Shown: positions 23,771 through 34,876, counted from the stretch's first letter. The stretch: DNA of 64,000 nt from Candidatus Binatus sp. (GCF_030646925.1 NZ_JAUSKL010000046.1:18891-82890); one strand, 5' to 3'. Numbers and translations are program-made. Notes: generated from the letters alone by a model not told the origin.

Positions 23771-25636
23771 CTTCGTGAAGCCGTCCGCGCTCCATTGTTC
23801 CGAGCCAACTCCATTATGGACGAAGAACAGCCCGTCCGGATCGTATTTTCTTTTGATTTCAGCGAGGCGAGGGTGGTTGCTGCCCCAGTACGCTTGCTGC
23901 CATCCCTTCTCGAAGTAATTGCTCTCGCTCACATACGCTCCCGCGTCCGGCACGAGGGCACGAAGCTGACTCATGCATCGATCAACGCGCTCCGCGGCTT
24001 TGCGGCCTGCCGCAACCGATGGTTCATGCCCGGGAATTCCCGGATATGCGGGTCGTTGGCCGTCGGCTACGATCGCGAGAGCGAAGGCGGTCAGCACTGC
24101 CGGATTCATCGCGGTGTCCTTCGCCCCGGCGATCGCATCGGGCGGCGCTCCGGCCAGTCCCTTATTGAAGTGCAGTTCGACACCTGAATAGCGAGAGCTT
24201 GCAAAAAACGCGTCAGCGAGACGCTGCTGCGCGTCATTCTCGAGCAGCGAAGCCGGCAACCACAGCGACTCGAAACCCCAAATGAACCATCCGACCTGCC
24301 CGCCGTCTCCCTTCCACCACGCGTTATTGGGTCCAGCGCCAGGCCGATGGTCGAACTCGAAAACCGGCTGCCGCATCAAGTGTACGAGGGCATAGTCAAA
24401 CAACGCGGTTAGGGCATCTCGATTGGGGAAAGCCAGCTCAGCCCAGTGCTCTTTCCACCATTGCACGTCCCACCAGCGCCGCGCCGGTATGCTTCCGATA
24501 ACCACCCGCCCTTGAATCGAATATTCGTGCGGCGAACGCGCCACCCAGTCCAGAAACGGCTGCCAGACTTTTTTCGCCTGCCCCGCGTCCAACCCTTGAG
24601 AGACCATGCTGATAACGAGCGTGTTGTCGGGGTTAACGTGGGCCTGCTCTCCCCAATGGTCGTTGAAGAGATTCTCCCGATAGAAGCTCACGAACTCGCG
24701 GATAAGGCGGCGATAGGCGTCATCCGACGCCGCTTTGATCGTGAAGTTGGCGGTGCCGAAGAACTCGGGGAGATCGTGAACGCGCACTGTCACCTTACTC
24801 ACCACCCCAAAGCTCCCGCCTCCTCCGCCTTTCAACGCCCAGAACAGATCGGGGTTAGTGCATGCATTCGCGAGGCGAATCTGGCCGTCGGCAGTGACCA
24901 CTTCGGCTTCGAGCAAACTTCCTGCGGCGGAGCCGTAGTGCTTCGAGTAACTTCCAAAGCCACCACTTTGAATCAGACCCGCCACGCCTACCGTCGTGCA
25001 TCCGCCACCCTGAACGTATTTTCCACCCTTGGTCGTAACCGCGTCGTATGCCTGAATCCCGATCGTTCCGGCGCCGAGCGTCACCGCCGGTTGCGGCTGT
25101 TGAGTATGCTCGCATCCTTGCGGAACAAATCCGGTATGCACCACGATATCGTTCATGTGCCGGGTCCAAATCAGAAGCGAATCAGGCGCATTGGACGTGC
25201 CCTGATAGCTGTGGCCGCCGCCCCTGACCACCAGGCGCAAGTCATTTTCGCGGGCAAACTTCACGGCCTCGGCGATGTCATGGGCATTTCTTGTCGCGAC
25301 TGCGTAAACGCTTGGTCTGGTGGCCCATGCGTCCACCCATCCCAAGGTCTGCGTGAGCCCGGGCTGATCGCCGATGTAATATGGATTTTTCAGGTTCTCC
25401 GAAAGAAGCTTGGCTGCAGCGCCCGCTGGATCGGTTTTGAATACCGAAAGGGGAAAGTTTACAGGAATCAAATTTCCGCCGACTGCATCATCGAGTTGCT
25501 TCCACGCCGGCTGCGATGGCCACGTGGCGTCGGAAGGACGGCGCCGGCGGAAATTCGTACTCGCCGAGAGGCGGCGCGGCAAAATCGGCAGGAGCGCCGC
25601 CGATCCGATTGCTTTCAAGAATGCTCTTCTGTTCAT
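23765..25636 (-). CDS. Secreted FAD-linked oxidase, berberine-bridge-enzyme type (bicovalent flavin)
   Basis: 623 residues from ATG 25636 with a Tat leader MNRRAFLKAIGSAALLPILP. The FAD-binding PCMH domain has RGGGHSY with His142 and GGGCTTVGVAG with Cys213, the His and Cys that hold the flavin by two covalent bonds in BBE-like enzymes. The C-terminal BBE element (YDPDGLFFVHNGVGSEQW) is complete. Such enzymes oxidise sugars or alkaloid-like substrates with oxygen or other acceptors; the substrate here is unknown. It is the only gene between two copies of a 209-bp repeat, which suggests arrival as an insert. Confidence 0.88.
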   Translation of the reverse strand: MNRRAFLKAIGSAALLPILPRRLSASTNFRRRRPSDATWPSQPAWKQLDDAVGGNLIPVNFPLSVFKTDPAGAAAKLLSENLKNPYYIGDQPGLTQTLGWVDAWATRPSVYAVATRNAHDIAEAVKFARENDLRLVVRGGGHSYQGTSNAPDSLLIWTRHMNDIVVHTGFVPQGCEHTQQPQPAVTLGAGTIGIQAYDAVTTKGGKYVQGGGCTTVGVAGLIQSGGFGSYSKHYGSAAGSLLEAEVVTADGQIRLANACTNPDLFWALKGGGGGSFGVVSKVTVRVHDLPEFFGTANFTIKAASDDAYRRLIREFVSFYRENLFNDHWGEQAHVNPDNTLVISMVSQGLDAGQAKKVWQPFLDWVARSPHEYSIQGRVVIGSIPARRWWDVQWWKEHWAELAFPNRDALTALFDYALVHLMRQPVFEFDHRPGAGPNNAWWKGDGGQVGWFIWGFESLWLPASLLENDAQQRLADAFFASSRYSGVELHFNKGLAGAPPDAIAGAKDTAMNPAVLTAFALAIVADGQRPAYPGIPGHEPSVAAGRKAAERVDRCMSQLRALVPDAGAYVSESNYFEKGWQQAYWGSNHPRLAEIKRKYDPDGLFFVHNGVGSEQWSADGFTKL

Positions 25637-25832
25637 TAACCCTTTTTCCCGAAAGCTCAATTTTCCTCACGAGGAATATCCGCTCCCCGGCTCAACTGCC
25701 GTGGCGTATCACGAGACCTGCGCGGGTGCCGGAATCGCGCTTATGAGCCGTCCGACGGCTGTTCACTGATCAGGATTTTGTCGAGTTCCTCGCTCATGCG
25801 TCGGACGATAGCCATCCGCCAGGTGGTGCGCT

Positions 25833-26041
25833 ATCGCTTGACCGCGATGCGCTTTCCACTACGCTGCATAGTCATGCCGGCGCCGATGCTTAACGACGTA
25901 TTGCCCGACTTGCTCGAAGAGATGGCTTACCTGCTGAAGCAGCAGGGCGCGGACCCGCTCGAGCCCAAGCTGCGCGCGCTTCGAATCGAGTCGGTATGCG
26001 ATTGCGGCGACGAGAATTGCGCGAGCTTCGCGACCGCGCCC
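25833..26041 (+). repeat. 209-bp direct repeat, right copy
   Basis: Right copy of the repeat at 23541-23749. This copy continues into the full-length small gene and so is probably the ancestral locus. Confidence 0.95.
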
Positions 26042-26212
26042 GAGGTCAAAGTTGCGAACTATGTCGAGCTGCAATCGATCGAAGGCCAGGTGATTATCGA
26101 TCTGAACGCGGCCGACGAGATTTGCTTTATCGAGGTGCTCGGCCGGCCCGATATCAAGTACCTGCTCGAGGAGTACTACGACGCGCAGAGCCCCGGCGGC
26201 TCGAACAGCTAG
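25874..26212 (+). CDS. Small protein with CDCGDENC motif, unknown function
   Basis: 112 residues from ATG 25874 (ATG 25886 is also possible). Two halves: an N-terminal helix pair (LPDLLEEMAYLLKQQG, LEPKLRALRIESV) ending in CDCGDENCASF, which may bind a metal, and a C-terminal beta/alpha part (VIIDLNAADEICFIEVLGRPDIKYLLEEYYD). I do not recognise the family with certainty. It overlaps the end of the convergent esterase gene by 4 bases. Its first half is duplicated 2.3 kb upstream. Confidence 0.75.
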   Translation: MPAPMLNDVLPDLLEEMAYLLKQQGADPLEPKLRALRIESVCDCGDENCASFATAPEVKVANYVELQSIEGQVIIDLNAADEICFIEVLGRPDIKYLLEEYYDAQSPGGSNS

Positions 26213-27039
26213 CCGACTGCGCGCGCCGCGGGGACGGCGCGGAATCGATCGACGAACTCGATCACTTCGCTCGCCACGCGCTCCTTTTCGCTGTCCACCG
26301 TGATCACGTGATAGCTCTCGTCGAGCACGATCGCACGCTTCTCGGCGCTGCCGAGATGCTTCATCGCGAAGTTCACGTTTTTGCGTTGCGGACAGGTGTG
26401 ATCGCGCCGCGCATGAATCACCAACGCCGGCTGCGTGATATGCGCGAGCCGCGGCCGGACCAGCGCCGATAGTTCGAGCAGCTTGAGCGGCGCGTTCAGC
26501 GGCATCAGCGCGCATTGCGGATGAATCCCGCGCGCGCCGGCGTCATGAATGTCCGAGCCCGACGAATTGTAGAGGTAGAGCTTGTCCGCGACGGTACCGA
26601 GCATCCGCACCGCTTTGAGCATGGTCGTCGTCGCGGGTGGCAGAAAGAACGCCGGCGCGAGCATCACGAGTCCGGCGACGGCCTCGCGCTGATCGGCGGC
26701 AAGCCGTGCGGCGAGCAGCGCGCCCATCGAGAGGCCGACGGCCACGTTGGGATCGCCGTATCGGCGAAGTTCCTCGAATCCCTGCACGACGCTTTCGTAC
26801 CAGTTCTCGTGCCCGACCTGGCCGAGCGCTTCGGGCGCCTCCGCGTGCCCCGCGAGTCTAACCCCGTGCACGCGAGCGCCGCGCGCCGCGATCCGCTCGC
26901 CGAGCGCGCGCATCTCGTAGGGCGTGCCGGTCAAGCCGTGAACCAGCAGGACGCTGACGCCTTCGCCGGGGAAGAAAAACTCGTCGGTGTTGACGCCCGG
27001 ATGCTCGGGCGATGGAGGTTCGTCGGAAGAAGAACTCAT
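26209..27039 (-). CDS. Alpha/beta hydrolase, carboxylesterase/monoglyceride lipase type
   Basis: 276 residues, cytoplasmic. Catalytic triad candidates in order: Ser of VGLSMGALLA, Asp of IHARRDHTCP and His of DESYHVITVD. VLLVHGLTGTPYEMRALGERIAARG is the oxyanion-hole region. The arrangement is that of Est30-like carboxylesterases, which act on short and medium acyl esters or monoglycerides. It ends in overlap with the small gene on the other strand and follows ppiD only at a distance of 31 bases, so both may be one unit. Confidence 0.88.
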   Translation of the reverse strand: MSSSSDEPPSPEHPGVNTDEFFFPGEGVSVLLVHGLTGTPYEMRALGERIAARGARVHGVRLAGHAEAPEALGQVGHENWYESVVQGFEELRRYGDPNVAVGLSMGALLAARLAADQREAVAGLVMLAPAFFLPPATTTMLKAVRMLGTVADKLYLYNSSGSDIHDAGARGIHPQCALMPLNAPLKLLELSALVRPRLAHITQPALVIHARRDHTCPQRKNVNFAMKHLGSAEKRAIVLDESYHVITVDSEKERVASEVIEFVDRFRAVPAARAVG

Positions 27040-27070
27040 CCTTGTGGAAATCCGCGCGGGCGCGTCCCCT

Positions 27071-28984
27071 CTACATCGATTGCTCAGATGATCCGAGCTG
27101 TTCGCTATCGATTTTAATCTTTGCCTGGTCCTTCAGATGATCGAGAAACTGCGTCCACGCCTGCGCGCGCCGCTGATCGAGAAATTCCTGCGTGAACGAT
27201 TTCTGCGCGGACTTCCATTGCTCGTCGGTCGGCTCGGTGCGCGATGCGACCTCGAAAATATACGAATTGCCGCGATTTTCCATCACACGATCGATCACGC
27301 CGGGAATCGTCGGCAGCACGCCGGCGGCGTCGGTGACCTCCGGGAACTGCCCGATACCGGGAATCGAGTGCTCGGTGCGCGGAAATGGATCGACGGTTTT
27401 GATCGCGAGCTTGTTGTCGGTCGCGGCCTTGTCGAAGGCGGCCAGAGTCTTGATCGTCGCGATAATCTTCTGCGCCTGGTTGTGCGCGTCCGCGATCGCG
27501 GTCGCGCGAATGAGCGCATCGCGGACCTGCGCTTCGATTTCTTTGAGCGGCGGAATCCGCGACGGTCGCTTCTCGAGCAGCTTAATTAAGTACGGCGCGC
27601 CTTTCACCGGCACCGCGCGCACCTCGCCGACTTCGAGCTTGAATGCGGCCGGCCCGAGTTCGTGATCCTGCTCGGCGCCGATGATTCGATCGTTCGCAGC
27701 GAAGAGCGGCGTCTCGACCGCCTCGATACCGCGCTTCTTGGCGAGGTCCGGCAGGCTCGCGCCGCCAAGCGCCGCGGTGAGATCTGAATCGAGCGCCTCA
27801 CGCCCAAGCTTCGCGCCGGCCTGCGTGCGCAACGCGTCGATCACTTTCGGCCGCGCCTCGGCGATCGTATCGGTATGCGCCGGCTTCGATTCGTCGAGCT
27901 TGACGACGTGATAGCCGAAGCGCGTCTCGACGAACACGATCTGCCCGGGCTTCATCGCAAACACCGCGTCCTCGAATGGCTTGATCATCTGGCCGCGGCC
28001 GAAGGTGCCGAGATCGCCGCCTTCGATCTTGGTCGAGTGATCTTCGGAATACTTCGCCGCCAGCTTTTTGAAATCGCCGCCCGCCTGCGCCTGCTTGAGG
28101 ACATCCATCGCGGCGAGTTTGGCTTTTGCTTTCTCGGCCTCGGTCGCGCCCTCGGCCACCTCGATCAGGATGTGCCGCGCGTGGACCTGGTCGGGATGAG
28201 TGAACTGCGTCTTCAGATTGCGCTTGTAGTAATCGTCGACGTCCTTGTCGCTCGGCGCGTAAGTCGCGGCGAGCACCAGCGGCGCGTAGTGGATGAAGAT
28301 GATCCGGGCGCGCGCGGGTTCGCGAAACTGCTCGATATTCTTCTTGTAGTAGTCGGCAATCTGCTGCTCGGTCGGCGCAATCTTCGCGGTGAAATCCGCG
28401 AACGGAATCTCGAAATAGCGGAGCCCGATTTTCTCGTTCTTAAGATTAAAGGCGTGGCGCACCTCGTCGTCGCTGACCTGGATGCCGGCTTCGATCATGT
28501 TGCGCAGCGTCTCCTGGAGCATCACGACGCGTTCGCTCGCTTCGTATTCGTGCGGGAACAGATTGTTCGAGCGGAGCACCTCTTGATAGGTGTCGAGATC
28601 AAACTGGCCGTCGCGCTGAAACGACTTGGTGGTCGCGATTTTCTGCTGCAGGGCTTCGTTGGTGATCGAGAGCCCGAGATGGCGCGCCTGTTCCGTTATC
28701 AGTTGGCGCTCGATTAACTGGTCGAGCGCGGCCTGGCGCAGATTGATGCTCTTTAAGACGGCGGGCGCGTCGGCGCCGTACATCTGGCCGAGCGTGTCGC
28801 GCAGCCGGCTGGCCTCGCGATCGACCTGATCCGAGAGAATCCGCTGGCCGTTGACGTTGGCGACCGGTTTGACCTGGGCGAAAAAGCCGGAGCCGATTCC
28901 CCAGAACGCGAAGATCACCGCGAGACCGCCGAGCACGATCCGGGTTCCCCACGAATAGGCGTGCCGGCGCATTACTTCTAACAT
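27071..28984 (-). CDS. ppiD: Peptidyl-prolyl isomerase D-like, membrane-anchored chaperone
   Basis: 637 residues from ATG 28984. One N-terminal membrane helix (IVLGGLAVIFAFWGIGSGFFA) anchors a periplasmic body. A SurA-like N-terminal domain (VNGQRILSDQVDREASRL) is followed by a parvulin domain at about 265-365 (VHARHILIEVAEG, GGDLGTFGRGQMIKPFEDAVFAM, FGYHVVKLDE) and a long C-terminal domain resembling a second, degenerate parvulin unit. PpiD helps newly exported outer-membrane proteins fold as they leave the Sec translocon. Length and order match the family. Confidence 0.92.
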   Translation of the reverse strand: MLEVMRRHAYSWGTRIVLGGLAVIFAFWGIGSGFFAQVKPVANVNGQRILSDQVDREASRLRDTLGQMYGADAPAVLKSINLRQAALDQLIERQLITEQARHLGLSITNEALQQKIATTKSFQRDGQFDLDTYQEVLRSNNLFPHEYEASERVVMLQETLRNMIEAGIQVSDDEVRHAFNLKNEKIGLRYFEIPFADFTAKIAPTEQQIADYYKKNIEQFREPARARIIFIHYAPLVLAATYAPSDKDVDDYYKRNLKTQFTHPDQVHARHILIEVAEGATEAEKAKAKLAAMDVLKQAQAGGDFKKLAAKYSEDHSTKIEGGDLGTFGRGQMIKPFEDAVFAMKPGQIVFVETRFGYHVVKLDESKPAHTDTIAEARPKVIDALRTQAGAKLGREALDSDLTAALGGASLPDLAKKRGIEAVETPLFAANDRIIGAEQDHELGPAAFKLEVGEVRAVPVKGAPYLIKLLEKRPSRIPPLKEIEAQVRDALIRATAIADAHNQAQKIIATIKTLAAFDKAATDNKLAIKTVDPFPRTEHSIPGIGQFPEVTDAAGVLPTIPGVIDRVMENRGNSYIFEVASRTEPTDEQWKSAQKSFTQEFLDQRRAQAWTQFLDHLKDQAKIKIDSEQLGSSEQSM

Positions 28985-29179
28985 TGAGGCATCATACCTT
29001 CTGCGCTTTTCGATGCGCAATTGCGCTATCAGATGCCGTTCACGCGACGGTCGGGGCCCGCCTCGTGGCCGCAGCGGTTATCAAAGCGGCGCGAAGACGG
29101 AAACGATGCGCACGCCTAGAATTAGAAGTAACATCGCGCTTATCAGTACAATCAAAGAATTCGAGGGTCGAGTCGACTA

Positions 29180-30107
29180 TCACGGAGCGGAATTAAAGTC
29201 CAAAACTCGGAGACTCCATTCTTCGTTGCGCGAGATTTGTATCACGCAGGTACAGAGGGGACGGTCTTGGACCGAAAGCCACGAGCATAGGAATCGGGTC
29301 TTTTTGGTTAGAGCGCGTGACAACGGAACAACTAAACCGTGTCCGGGTATTCCGCCAATAACTTCATAGTGCGTCAAGAGTTCTGAAGTGCATCCTGCGA
29401 CGAGGTCGGGAATCGAGAGTAGATCCTCAAGTTGCCGATCTTTGTCCGAGGTCGCCGTAGCAATTCGAAGGTCTCCCAAGTTGTGGGTCAGATAGTGAGA
29501 CGCGATATTCGCAAGAAACTGCACCGTGTCTTTGTGATGGTTCAAATCGGCGACTATGTCGTCATGGTCGGTCGTCCAGAGGATGTGCTGCCCCGGACCT
29601 GAGAGTCCAGCCAAGAGAATCGATAAAAAGTGCACGATCCGCATGACACGTTCGAAAGAATTCCGATGTCCAGAGGGCTTCAGTGACAAATCCGTCACTT
29701 TTGGGGTTGGGCGTCCGATCTTTGCCAAAGAGACTTTTTATTGAGCGATGAATTGCGAAGGTAACGCAGATGCCTCGGAGATCCCCTGCTGCGCCTAGGT
29801 AAGAGTAGAGAGCGGCTCGGCGTCGACTATCGTTAAGAGATTTGAAGCTCATACGGCGCTTGCCAATCGAGAGACGCGATCTGAGTTCTAGACGTGTTCT
29901 CTCCCATGCGTCCCAAGAGCGAGGGTCGACGATCAAAAATGATATGACCTGATACCGACTGCCTTTGTGATCCCCGGAATAATCAGAGAACACCAGAAGG
30001 TTGGGGGCATCGGTCAGGGAGGGTAAACGTCCGAAGCGTTCGTCCCATTGGCGAATGAGATCGCTAATAGAGGTTGCGAGACCAAAGCCTTCTACACTTT
30101 TCCACAT
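29180..30107 (-). pseudogene. DUF3800-like gene with a frameshift
   Basis: Two overlapping leftward frames appear to be one gene: 30107-29562 supplies the N-terminus and 29728-29180 the C-terminus. The first part has LLVFSDYSGDHKG and YQVISFLIVD, like the DESGD opening and first strands of DUF3800 (RNase H-like fold). The second has VMRIVHFLSILLAGLSGPGQ, ILWTTDHDDIVAD and SIPDLVAGCTSE, like the later parts. The change of frame falls somewhere around 29640-29730 and is by +1. It may be a real pseudogene, a sequence error or programmed; codon use is less GC-rich than the neighbours. DUF3800 genes are often mobile or linked to defence. Confidence 0.65.
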
Positions 30108-31535
<1,428 letters not shown>

Positions 31536-31590
31536 TCGCTCCGGCAATTTTTCCCCCTTAACTGACGCCGGGATTTCGAGCTGAATTGAA

Positions 31591-32439
31591 GTGAGAGGCA
31601 GCTTTCTCTGGCGCAACCGTGTGCTGCTGACGGCCGGGATGCTCCTGCTGTTATCGGCCCATCTCATTTCGACCGGAGTGCATCCGGGCGACTTGGCATC
31701 GCGTCCGCAATCGATTTTTCTCGAGATGCTGCGGCCGATCGACGGCGCGCTGGCGCGCATCTCCGGCGGCGCCCAATCAATCGTAAACAGCTATCTCGAG
31801 CTGGTTCACGTGCGCGAAGACAATCAGCGCCTGCGCGCGGAGCTGGCGAAAGTGACGAACGATCGCGCGCGGCTGGCTGAGCTCGAAGTCGAGAATCAGC
31901 ATCTCGGCGAGTTGGTCGAACTGCGCGACGTGCTGGGGCTCAAAGGCGTCGCCGCCAACGTGATCGGCAGCGATGCGATCGGACTGTCGCACACATTGAT
32001 TCTGAGTTCCGGCACGAGCGACGGCCTGCACGCCGGGATGGCGGTACTGTCGAACCAGGGCGTCGTCGGCAAGATAATCGCGACCAGTCCCCACGCTTCG
32101 CGCGTGCTGTTGATCGACGATCACAACTCCGCCCTCGACGGCTTCGATCAACGCTCGCGCACGCGCGGAATCGTCGCCGGACTGGTCGATGACGGCCTGA
32201 TTCTGAAGTACGTCGATCGCTCGCAGGATCTGCGCGCCGGCGATACGATCGTCACCTCGGGACTCGACGGGATTTTTCCGCGCGGGCTGCTCGTCGGCAC
32301 CGTCAAAAGCGTGCATCGCGAAGGTCCCGGATTGTTCCTCAGTATCGGGATTACGCCCGGGGTTGATTTTCGGAGTCTTGAACAGGTGCTGGTGGTGACG
32401 CAGCAGCCGCCGCATCTCGAAGAAAAAACCAAGGGCTGA
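31591..32439 (+). CDS. mreC: Rod shape-determining protein MreC
   Basis: Periplasmic scaffold of the elongasome. 282 residues from GTG 31591. One membrane helix (about 8-26), a coiled coil (LVHVREDNQRLRAELAKVTNDRARLAELEVENQHLGELVELRDVL from about 70 to 115), then two beta-barrel domains with VIGSDAIGLSHTLILSSGTSDGLHAGMAVLSNQGVVGKI and LRAGDTIVTSGLDGIFPRGLLVG. 55 bases separate it from mreB. Confidence 0.95.
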   Translation: MRGSFLWRNRVLLTAGMLLLLSAHLISTGVHPGDLASRPQSIFLEMLRPIDGALARISGGAQSIVNSYLELVHVREDNQRLRAELAKVTNDRARLAELEVENQHLGELVELRDVLGLKGVAANVIGSDAIGLSHTLILSSGTSDGLHAGMAVLSNQGVVGKIIATSPHASRVLLIDDHNSALDGFDQRSRTRGIVAGLVDDGLILKYVDRSQDLRAGDTIVTSGLDGIFPRGLLVGTVKSVHREGPGLFLSIGITPGVDFRSLEQVLVVTQQPPHLEEKTKG

Positions 32440-32445
32440 CCGGCG

Positions 32446-32952
32446 TTGCGGCTAATCCTGCTGTTCGCGGTATTCGCACTGCTGGGATTGGCGCTGGAGA
32501 CCGCGAATTTTCATCTCATCTCGTTTCGGCCACTGCTGCCCAATCTCATCGTGATTCTCGCGGTGGACCTCGGCTTTCGGCATCACAGTATCACCGCGGC
32601 GCTGACGGCATTTTCGATCGGCTACGCGACCGACGCGTTCGCCGGCTCGCATCCGGGCCTGAACGCATTTATGATCACGCTGATATACGTGGTGTGCTAC
32701 GAAATCTCGAGCCGCTTGCTGGTGACCAACGCGTTCGTCGGCGCGACGGTGGTGTTCTTCGGCGTGATCCTGACCGCGCTCGGCGCGATCGCGATTAGCG
32801 CTGGTATCGAGGCGGTCGGGCAAAGCGGCGGTATCATGCCGACGCTGATGCTCCAGGCGGGAATCTCGGCGATACTCGCGCCGTTCATGTTTTCAATTCT
32901 GGCCCGATGCAAACGCGCGATAGGATTGTCTGTCGCGCCCGCGCGTGAATAG
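32446..32952 (+). CDS. mreD: Rod shape-determining protein MreD
   Basis: 168 residues, about five membrane helices; start TTG 32446, six bases after mreC. Contains the MreD-type FRPLLPNLIVILAVDLGFRHHSITAALTAFSIGYATDAFAGSHPGLNAF segment, with the conserved acidic residue in helix three. Works with MreC and RodA-PBP2 in the elongation complex. Confidence 0.9.
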   Translation: MRLILLFAVFALLGLALETANFHLISFRPLLPNLIVILAVDLGFRHHSITAALTAFSIGYATDAFAGSHPGLNAFMITLIYVVCYEISSRLLVTNAFVGATVVFFGVILTALGAIAISAGIEAVGQSGGIMPTLMLQAGISAILAPFMFSILARCKRAIGLSVAPARE

Positions 32953-32972
32953 ATATAAGCGGAAATTCATAA

Positions 32973-34862
32973 GTGGCGAAGTTCCACAGCTCAAGAAATA
33001 ATCAACCGGTTCCCAAGCTGGACCCGCGAATCGCGGCGCTCACGGCGCTGATGCTCGCGGTGTTCGGCTTCGTCGGCATCCGGCTCTACTATCTGCAGGT
33101 GCTGCATCATGCCGATGCGATCGAACTAGCCGATCGCAACCGCATCCGCATCCGCCGGGTGCCTGCGCCGCGCGGCCTGGTCTTCGATCGCAATCATCGG
33201 CCGCTGGTCGATACCAAGCCATCGTTCGACGCGATGTTCGTGCCGGAGGATTCGGACAATCTCTCCGAGACGATCGAGAAGCTCGCCAAATATACCGGCA
33301 CTGACTACGCCGCCGAGCGAATCGCCGCGGCAGAAGAGGAAGGCCGCCCGCCATACGAACCGGTCAAGGTCGCGGAACGACTCGATTGGCCGCAAGTCGT
33401 CGCGCTCGAGGCGCATCAGCTTGAACTGCCGGGCGTGAGCCTCGAAATAACTCCGGGCCGCCACTATCTGTACGGCCAGATGGCGGCGCATCTGCTGGGC
33501 TACGTCGGCGAAGTCACCAAAAACGACCTGATTCAAAAAGCCAGCTATCATATGGGCGACGAGATCGGAAAATTTGGTCTCGAACGCGTCTGGGAGGGCT
33601 TTCTGCGCGGCGACGCGGGTGGCCAGGAAATCGAGGTCGATGCGGTCGGGCGGCGCCTTCGCGTGCTCAAGGAAATTCCCGACAAGCCCGGCGAAAGCGT
33701 CGTGCTCACGATCGATCTGAACTTGCAGCAGGCGGCCGAGCAGGCGATGGCGGGCAAGAATGGCGCGTTCGTCGCGATCGATCCCAACAACGGCGACGTG
33801 CTCGCGATGGTATCGCATCCGGCATTCGACCCCGACGTCTTCAGCGGCAGTATCAAGGCGTCGGCGTGGCACGAATTGATCACCGACCCGAATCATCCGC
33901 TGCAAAATCGTGTGACGCAGGGAATTTATCCGCCCGGTTCGACCTTCAAGATCGTCGATGCGCTCGCGGGACTCGAAGAGGCCACGCTTACACCCGGCAC
34001 CGCATATCATTGCCCGGGCGGACTCTGGTTCGGCGGGCGCATTTATCACTGCTGGCGGCATCAGGGACACGGCACGGTGGCGCTGCACGACGCGATCGTG
34101 CGCTCATGCGACGTCTATTTTTACAATGTCGGTCAAAAGCTCGGCGTCGATCGAATCGCGAAATGGGCCAATCAGCTCGGCCTCGGCATCAAAAGCGGCA
34201 TCGAACTGGATAACGTGAAGCCGGGCATGATTCCGTCGGCGGCGTGGAAGCAGAAGCGCTATCACGAGCGCTGGTATCCGGCGGAGACGCTGTCCGTCGC
34301 GATCGGCCAGGGTTACGTCGCGACGACTCCGCTGCAGATGGCGCAAGTAGCCGCGCAGGTGGCGAACGGGGGCACCCGCTATCGGCCTCAGTTCGTGAAG
34401 TTTGTCGAGGGACTCGATGGCGGGATCGCGAAGGCGTATCCGCCGATCATCGAGAATCAAATAAAGATCGAGCCTGAAGCGCTCGAAGTGCTCAAAAGCG
34501 CGATGGCGGACGTCGTCAACGGGCCGGGCGGAACCGCGCACAAAGCCCATCTCGACGACGTGACCGTATGCGGCAAAACCGGCACGGCGCAGGTCGTCGG
34601 CGGCAACGCCCCGGTCGGCGAGAGCGAAGGCGGCGACGACAAGACGCCCGATAAATACAAGGATCACGCATGGTTCATCGCGTTCGCGCCGAAGGAACAC
34701 GCGCAGATTGCGGTGGCGTGCATAATCGAGCACGGCGGTCACGGCGGCAGTGTCTCCGCGCCGATCGTGCACGACGTGATGCAGCGTTTCTTCCAGCTTT
34801 ATCCACCGAAACCGCAGCCGGAAATCGCGCGCGTGCTCGAACAGAGCGCGCCGCCCGAGTGA
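32973..34862 (+). CDS. mrdA: Penicillin-binding protein 2 (peptidoglycan transpeptidase)
   Basis: Elongation-specific transpeptidase, 629 residues from GTG 32973. One membrane helix (about 20-42), pedestal domain with RGLVFDRNHRPLVD, then the transpeptidase domain. Active-site motifs: Ser323-x-x-Lys326 in PPGSTFKI, Ser378-Cys379-Asp380 in VRSCDVYFYNVG, and Lys535-Thr-Gly in CGKTGTAQ. The SCD form is usual for PBP2. It forms the synthase pair with RodA encoded next. Confidence 0.96.
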   Translation: MAKFHSSRNNQPVPKLDPRIAALTALMLAVFGFVGIRLYYLQVLHHADAIELADRNRIRIRRVPAPRGLVFDRNHRPLVDTKPSFDAMFVPEDSDNLSETIEKLAKYTGTDYAAERIAAAEEEGRPPYEPVKVAERLDWPQVVALEAHQLELPGVSLEITPGRHYLYGQMAAHLLGYVGEVTKNDLIQKASYHMGDEIGKFGLERVWEGFLRGDAGGQEIEVDAVGRRLRVLKEIPDKPGESVVLTIDLNLQQAAEQAMAGKNGAFVAIDPNNGDVLAMVSHPAFDPDVFSGSIKASAWHELITDPNHPLQNRVTQGIYPPGSTFKIVDALAGLEEATLTPGTAYHCPGGLWFGGRIYHCWRHQGHGTVALHDAIVRSCDVYFYNVGQKLGVDRIAKWANQLGLGIKSGIELDNVKPGMIPSAAWKQKRYHERWYPAETLSVAIGQGYVATTPLQMAQVAAQVANGGTRYRPQFVKFVEGLDGGIAKAYPPIIENQIKIEPEALEVLKSAMADVVNGPGGTAHKAHLDDVTVCGKTGTAQVVGGNAPVGESEGGDDKTPDKYKDHAWFIAFAPKEHAQIAVACIIEHGGHGGSVSAPIVHDVMQRFFQLYPPKPQPEIARVLEQSAPPE

Positions 34863-34876
34863 GGTAGCAGGCCCTG

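Noticed and set aside
23541..26041. The 209-bp repeat as ends of a known insertion sequence
   Set aside because: No transposase lies between the copies and the repeats are direct and partly coding, so an ordinary IS is not supported.
33126..34088. 320-codon leftward ORF over mrdA
   Set aside because: Shadow of the PBP2 gene; no family signs.
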